A program made the translations under genes and the position numbers. Of a DNA stretch of 9,546 nucleotides, positions 7,271-9,546 are shown piece after piece. This DNA is from an uncultured Clostridia bacterium (GTDB lineage: Bacteria; Bacillota; Clostridia; Oscillospirales; Acutalibacteraceae), in the NCBI GenBank assembly GCA_947623765.1, contig CANQIG010000056.1, forward strand, positions 1-9,546. Reading direction: 5' to 3'. Position 1 is the stretch's first letter; every line of letters begins with the position of its first letter. Under the pieces are notes generated by a model. The model made no database searches, was not told the origin of the DNA, and was given only the letters and a program-made list of their open reading frames with translations.

Positions 7271-7288
7271 AGGGTTTTGTGGTATACT
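7260..7288 (+). promoter_or_regulatory. Extended -10 promoter of the MATE transporter gene
   Basis: TGG-TATACT places an extended -10 at 7283-7288. TTGCGG at 7260-7265 gives a -35 with 17-nt spacing (three of six consensus bases). It lies exactly where the purine-rich repeats fade out, and would start transcription near 7295, giving a leader of about 55 nt. Confidence 0.5.
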
Positions 7289-7305
7289 TTGGGGGAGACA
7301 TTTTG

Positions 7306-7326
7306 GGACGCGCGGTCGGCGCGTCC
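7306..7326 (+). other. GC-rich hairpin in the MATE gene leader
   Basis: GGACGCGC (7306-7313) and GCGCGTCC (7319-7326) pair perfectly around GGTCG, extendable by two wobble pairs. It begins about 10 nt after the expected transcription start. No U tract follows, so it is not a terminator. It may stabilise the 5' end or modulate access to the weak ribosome binding site just downstream. Confidence 0.45.
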
Positions 7327-7349
7327 TGCGGGAAACGGGTGGTTTGAAA

Positions 7350-8747
7350 TTGGCTTCGGAACAGGCGGGCAGGCTGGACGTTTTTGAGAATGTGCCGGTG
7401 GGCAGGGCCGTGCGGACCATGGCGGTCCCCACGGTGATCAGCCAGTTGATCGTGCTGATCTACAACATGGCGGACACGTTTTTCATCGGGCGGACGAACG
7501 ACCCGTATATGGTCGCCGGGGCGTCCCTGATCCTGCCGGTCTTCAACATCTCCCTCTCCTTCGCCGGGCTCGCGGGCATCGGCGGCGGCGCGCTGATCTC
7601 GCGGCTGCTCGGGGAAAAGCGGCCGGAGGAGGCGCGGAAGGTGTACAGCTTCTGCGTGTACCTCGGGGCGCTCGTCGCGGCGCTGTTCTCCGTCTGCGTG
7701 CTGATCTGGATGCGGCCCCTGATGGCGCTGCTCGGCGCGGGCGGGGATACGTACGGCTACGCCAGCAGCTACGCGTTTTTCGTGATCGTCTGCGGCGGCG
7801 TGCCGACGGTGCTCTCCAACACGCTGGCGACGCTCCTGCGCAGCGTCGGGGAATCGAAAAAGGCGGGGTTTGGGATCACGATGGGCGGCGTCATCAACAT
7901 CGCGCTCGACCCGCTCTTTATGTTCGTGCTCCTGCCCGATGGGATGGAGATCGTCGGCGCGGGCAGCGCGACGTTCCTCTCCAACTGCATCGCCTGCGGG
8001 TACTTTATTTTCGTGTTGCACGGCCTGCAGAAGCAGGGCTCGGTCCTGCGCCTCGGGCCGCCGCTTATGCTTCCGGCGCGGACCAGCCTGATCGGGATCT
8101 TCGCGGTGGGGATCCCCTCCGCCGTCACGACGCTGCTCTTTGACCTCGACTATGTGGTGATCGACCGGCTGATGTCCGGCTACAACGATATCGCGCTCGC
8201 CGCGATCGGGATCGTGCTCAAGGCCGAACGCCTCCCGCTCAACGTCGGCGTGGGGATCTGTCAGGGCATGATGCCGATCATCGCCTACAATTTCTCCGCC
8301 GGGAACTTCCGGCGGATGCGGGACGTGAAGAATTACTCCCTGCGCTTGGGGCTGCTCTGCGCCGCCGTGAGCATCGCGCTGTACGAGCTCTTTGCGGGGC
8401 AGATCATGCAGGTGTTCATCGGGGACGCGGGGACCGTGACGCTCGGCACGGATTTCCTGCGGGCGCGCGTGCTGGCGACGCCGCTGATGTTCCTGAGCTT
8501 CTTCCACGTCTACGTCTTCAACGGCTTCGGGAAGGGCGGGCACGCGCTGTTCCTCGGCGTGATGCGCTGGGTCGTGTTCAACATCCCGATGCTGTTCCTG
8601 CTGAATGCGATCTTCGGGATGTACGGGATCGTGTGGTCGCAGGTGACAGCGGACGTGCTGACGGTCGCGCTTTCGCTCTTTGTGTATCACAGATTCGCGA
8701 AGCGGACGTTTGCCGGGGACGAGCGGTACAGTGCCGCCCGGACCTGA
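7350..8747 (+). CDS. MATE family multidrug/cation antiporter
   Basis: 465 residues from TTG 7350, the family's usual 440-470. Family role: drug or metabolite efflux across the cytoplasmic membrane, driven by Na+ or H+. Two homologous halves of six spans each are visible. In the first half, PTVISQLIVLIYNMADTFF (27-45), GGGALISRLLGEKRPEEA (78-95), then SVGESKKAGFG and VINIALDPLFM (165-191). In the second half, VGIPSAVTTLLFDLDYVVID (253-272), GICQGMMPIIAYNFSAGNFR (302-321), then paired spans to about 447 and a short charged tail. The substrate cannot be read from sequence. The start is uncertain by two codons: TTG 7344 is also in frame, but GGGTGG (7337-7342) is spaced properly (7 nt) only for 7350. 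An unusual start and a weak ribosome site suggest modest expression. The next gene follows after 30 nt on the same strand. Confidence 0.92.
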   Translation: MASEQAGRLDVFENVPVGRAVRTMAVPTVISQLIVLIYNMADTFFIGRTNDPYMVAGASLILPVFNISLSFAGLAGIGGGALISRLLGEKRPEEARKVYSFCVYLGALVAALFSVCVLIWMRPLMALLGAGGDTYGYASSYAFFVIVCGGVPTVLSNTLATLLRSVGESKKAGFGITMGGVINIALDPLFMFVLLPDGMEIVGAGSATFLSNCIACGYFIFVLHGLQKQGSVLRLGPPLMLPARTSLIGIFAVGIPSAVTTLLFDLDYVVIDRLMSGYNDIALAAIGIVLKAERLPLNVGVGICQGMMPIIAYNFSAGNFRRMRDVKNYSLRLGLLCAAVSIALYELFAGQIMQVFIGDAGTVTLGTDFLRARVLATPLMFLSFFHVYVFNGFGKGGHALFLGVMRWVVFNIPMLFLLNAIFGMYGIVWSQVTADVLTVALSLFVYHRFAKRTFAGDERYSAART

Positions 8748-8762
8748 ACCGGGCGGAGGTCC
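8734..8762 (+). other. Two mutually exclusive hairpins across the MATE stop codon
   Basis: CCGCCCGG (8734-8741) pairs with CCGGGCGG (8749-8756), placing the TGA stop (8745-8747) in the loop. Alternatively GGACCT (8740-8745) pairs with AGGTCC (8757-8762). The two stems share bases, so only one can form at a time. No U run follows; instead the Shine-Dalgarno of the next gene (8764-8770) comes directly after. The position suits coupling, processing or partial attenuation between the two genes. The role is inferred. Confidence 0.45.
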
Positions 8763-8777
8763 TTAGGAGGATAGGGA

Positions 8778-9546
8778 ATGGGTGTTTCCATTTTGTTCAC
8801 AGTGATTTTTCTTGCGCTGCTCGGGCTCTGCCTGTTTTTTGCGTGGAAACGGAGCTGGGTCCGCTCGGCGTCGTCGCTCGGCGTGACGCTCGCCGCGTTT
8901 GGCGGCGCGTACGGTTTGACGCGGCTTCTGGTCTCCGCCTGGGGCGGGCCCTTCGCGGAGGCGCTCAAGGAGATCTTCCTGATCGTGTTCGGGCTGAAGA
9001 GCGAGGCGACGGTCCGGGAGACGGCGACGTATGCGGCGGTGGACGCGTTCGTCTCCGTCCTGCTCGGTGTGTCGACGTTCCTGCTTCTGTTCGGCCTGCT
9101 GTGGCTGGTTTTCAGCGGGGTGAAGCGGCTGCTGATCCGGAAGATCGCCGGGGTGAAATACGGCGCGTTCACGGGCGCGAAGCGGCTCCCCGCTTTGAGT
9201 GTGCTCCTCGCGCTGCTCTCGTTCGGCGCGGCTTCCTTCGCCGTGCTGTACCCGTTCGGCGCGGCTTCCTCCGCCGTGAACACTGCTGCCGTGCGCAGCG
9301 CGTACCCGCTCTCGGCTTCCGTCCTCACGAACCCGATCAGCCGTGGTTACGGTGTTTTGGGCCGGGGATTCTTTGACAGCCTGACGTGCCCAAAGGAGGA
9401 GGTTCCGTACCGGATCAGCGACGAGGCGGAGCACGGCGCCGCGCTCGCGATGGCGCTGCGGAACCTTGGGGAGGAGCGCGGCGAGGACGAGCGCGAGGGA
9501 AAGGGCGGTTCGGATCATGCGTTTCTTCATAGGTCTGTCTCCTTTT
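8778..9546 (+). CDS. Multipass membrane protein, CvpA-like layout, 3' end not seen
   Basis: ATG 8778 has TAGGAGG (8764-8770) at 7-nt spacing, 30 nt after the MATE stop, so co-transcription is likely. The frame is open for 256 codons to the window edge. Predicted spans lie at about 4-22, 34-52, 87-113 and 138-160. A basic KRSWVRS loop follows span 1, and span 3 ends in a basic VKRLLIRKI stretch. A Ser/Ala-rich segment follows, then an acidic soluble tail (GFFDSLT, ISDEAEH). This arrangement resembles CvpA-family proteins with an added C-terminal region; that assignment is tentative and no function is claimed. Codons after about residue 230 (EERGEDEREGK onwards) look non-native: they are the antisense of a signal peptide start on the other strand. 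The genuine gene is therefore probably interrupted near 9465. Confidence 0.6.
   Translation, partial: MGVSILFTVIFLALLGLCLFFAWKRSWVRSASSLGVTLAAFGGAYGLTRLLVSAWGGPFAEALKEIFLIVFGLKSEATVRETATYAAVDAFVSVLLGVSTFLLLFGLLWLVFSGVKRLLIRKIAGVKYGAFTGAKRLPALSVLLALLSFGAASFAVLYPFGAASSAVNTAAVRSAYPLSASVLTNPISRGYGVLGRGFFDSLTCPKEEVPYRISDEAEHGAALAMALRNLGEERGEDEREGKGGSDHAFLHRSVSF
9222..9278 (+). repeat. Direct repeat inside the CvpA-like gene
   Basis: A 24-nt block beginning TTCGGCGCGGCTTCC occurs at 9222-9245 and again at 9255-9278, differing at one base, with a 33-nt period. It encodes FGAASFAV and FGAASSAV, an 11-residue in-frame duplication near the end of the fourth membrane span. It looks like a recent local slippage or duplication. 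Confidence 0.7.
9468..9530 (-). pseudogene. 5' end of a secreted or lipoprotein-type gene (signal peptide only)
   Basis: Read leftwards, AAAAGGAG (9546-9539) precedes ATG 9530 with 8-nt spacing. The first 21 codons give MKKRMIRTALSLALVLAALL plus P, a textbook signal peptide: basic N-region, then an uninterrupted hydrophobic core. After that the frame turns into KVPQRHRERG, an Arg-rich composition typical of an antisense shadow of the rightward membrane protein gene. The other two leftward frames hit stops shortly after. The start is therefore convincing but the body is missing. Either the gene was truncated by a rearrangement near 9465 or the sequence is joined wrongly there. Product unknown; presumably exported. 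Confidence 0.45.

Noticed and set aside
6709..7347. Rightward 212-codon open frame across the purine-rich array
   Set aside because: No ribosome site. Composition is low-complexity Arg/Gly/Lys/Glu dictated by purine bias, and the repeat copies fall into different frames because unit length is not a multiple of three.
6590..7432. Leftward 280-codon open frame across the array
   Set aside because: Pyrimidine-rich text with no domain, no start signal, and repeat copies read in shifting frames. Open because stop codons need purines that this strand lacks.
8734..8756. Intrinsic terminator after the MATE gene
   Set aside because: The stem is good, but it is followed by AGGTCCTTAGGAGG, with no U tract, leading straight into the next gene's ribosome site.
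8763..9530. Leftward 255-codon frame as a complete secreted protein
   Set aside because: Only the first 21 codons look genuine. The rest is Arg/Glu/His-rich antisense of a frame with normal codon use and membrane spans.

Overview
The window looks like chromosome of a GC-rich, strictly anaerobic Firmicute, most likely a gut Clostridia member of the Oscillospiraceae type. This is inferred from family content and codon use, not from a marker gene. The supporting signs are a split two-gene transketolase, a flavin reductase-rubredoxin fusion, a small DUF3892 protein, strong GGAGG-type ribosome binding sites, and frequent G or C at third codon positions.

Left part (1-3220): the 3' end of rarA (AAA+ replication/recombination ATPase) is followed after 27 nt by a rubredoxin-type flavin reductase (215-883). 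That gene converges through a bidirectional hairpin terminator on a leftward DUF3892 gene (915-1214). A divergent gap of 127 nt leads to the two transketolase subunits (1342-2187 TTG start, and 2189-3133). Their stop and start are 1 nt apart, so they form one operon, and it ends in a strong 15-bp terminator hairpin.

Middle (3221-7349): a large leftward gene encodes a 1087-residue hybrid histidine kinase. It has a signal peptide, two extracytoplasmic solute-binding-type sensor domains, one membrane span, HisKA and HATPase modules and two receiver domains. No partner regulator or transporter is in view. Upstream of it lies a gap of about 865 nt with no convincing gene. The gap contains a strongly purine-rich strand built from about 3.3 imperfect tandem copies of a ~173-nt unit. 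The unit length drifts (174, 173, 172 nt), so no reading frame is kept.

Right part (7260-9546): directly at the end of the repeat array is an extended -10 promoter, then a GC hairpin leader, then a MATE-family efflux transporter. A second rightward gene, a multipass membrane protein with CvpA-like layout, follows 30 nt later, with two mutually exclusive hairpins at the junction. Its frame stays open to the window edge. Its last ~25 codons, however, lie antisense to a convincing ribosome binding site plus signal peptide start on the minus strand (9530 leftwards), and that minus-strand gene has no credible body. This looks like a rearrangement or assembly junction near 9465.

Most of the window is ordinary core and accessory metabolism. 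The parts most worth a second look are the purine-rich tandem array, the conflict at the right edge, and the orphan double-sensor hybrid kinase.
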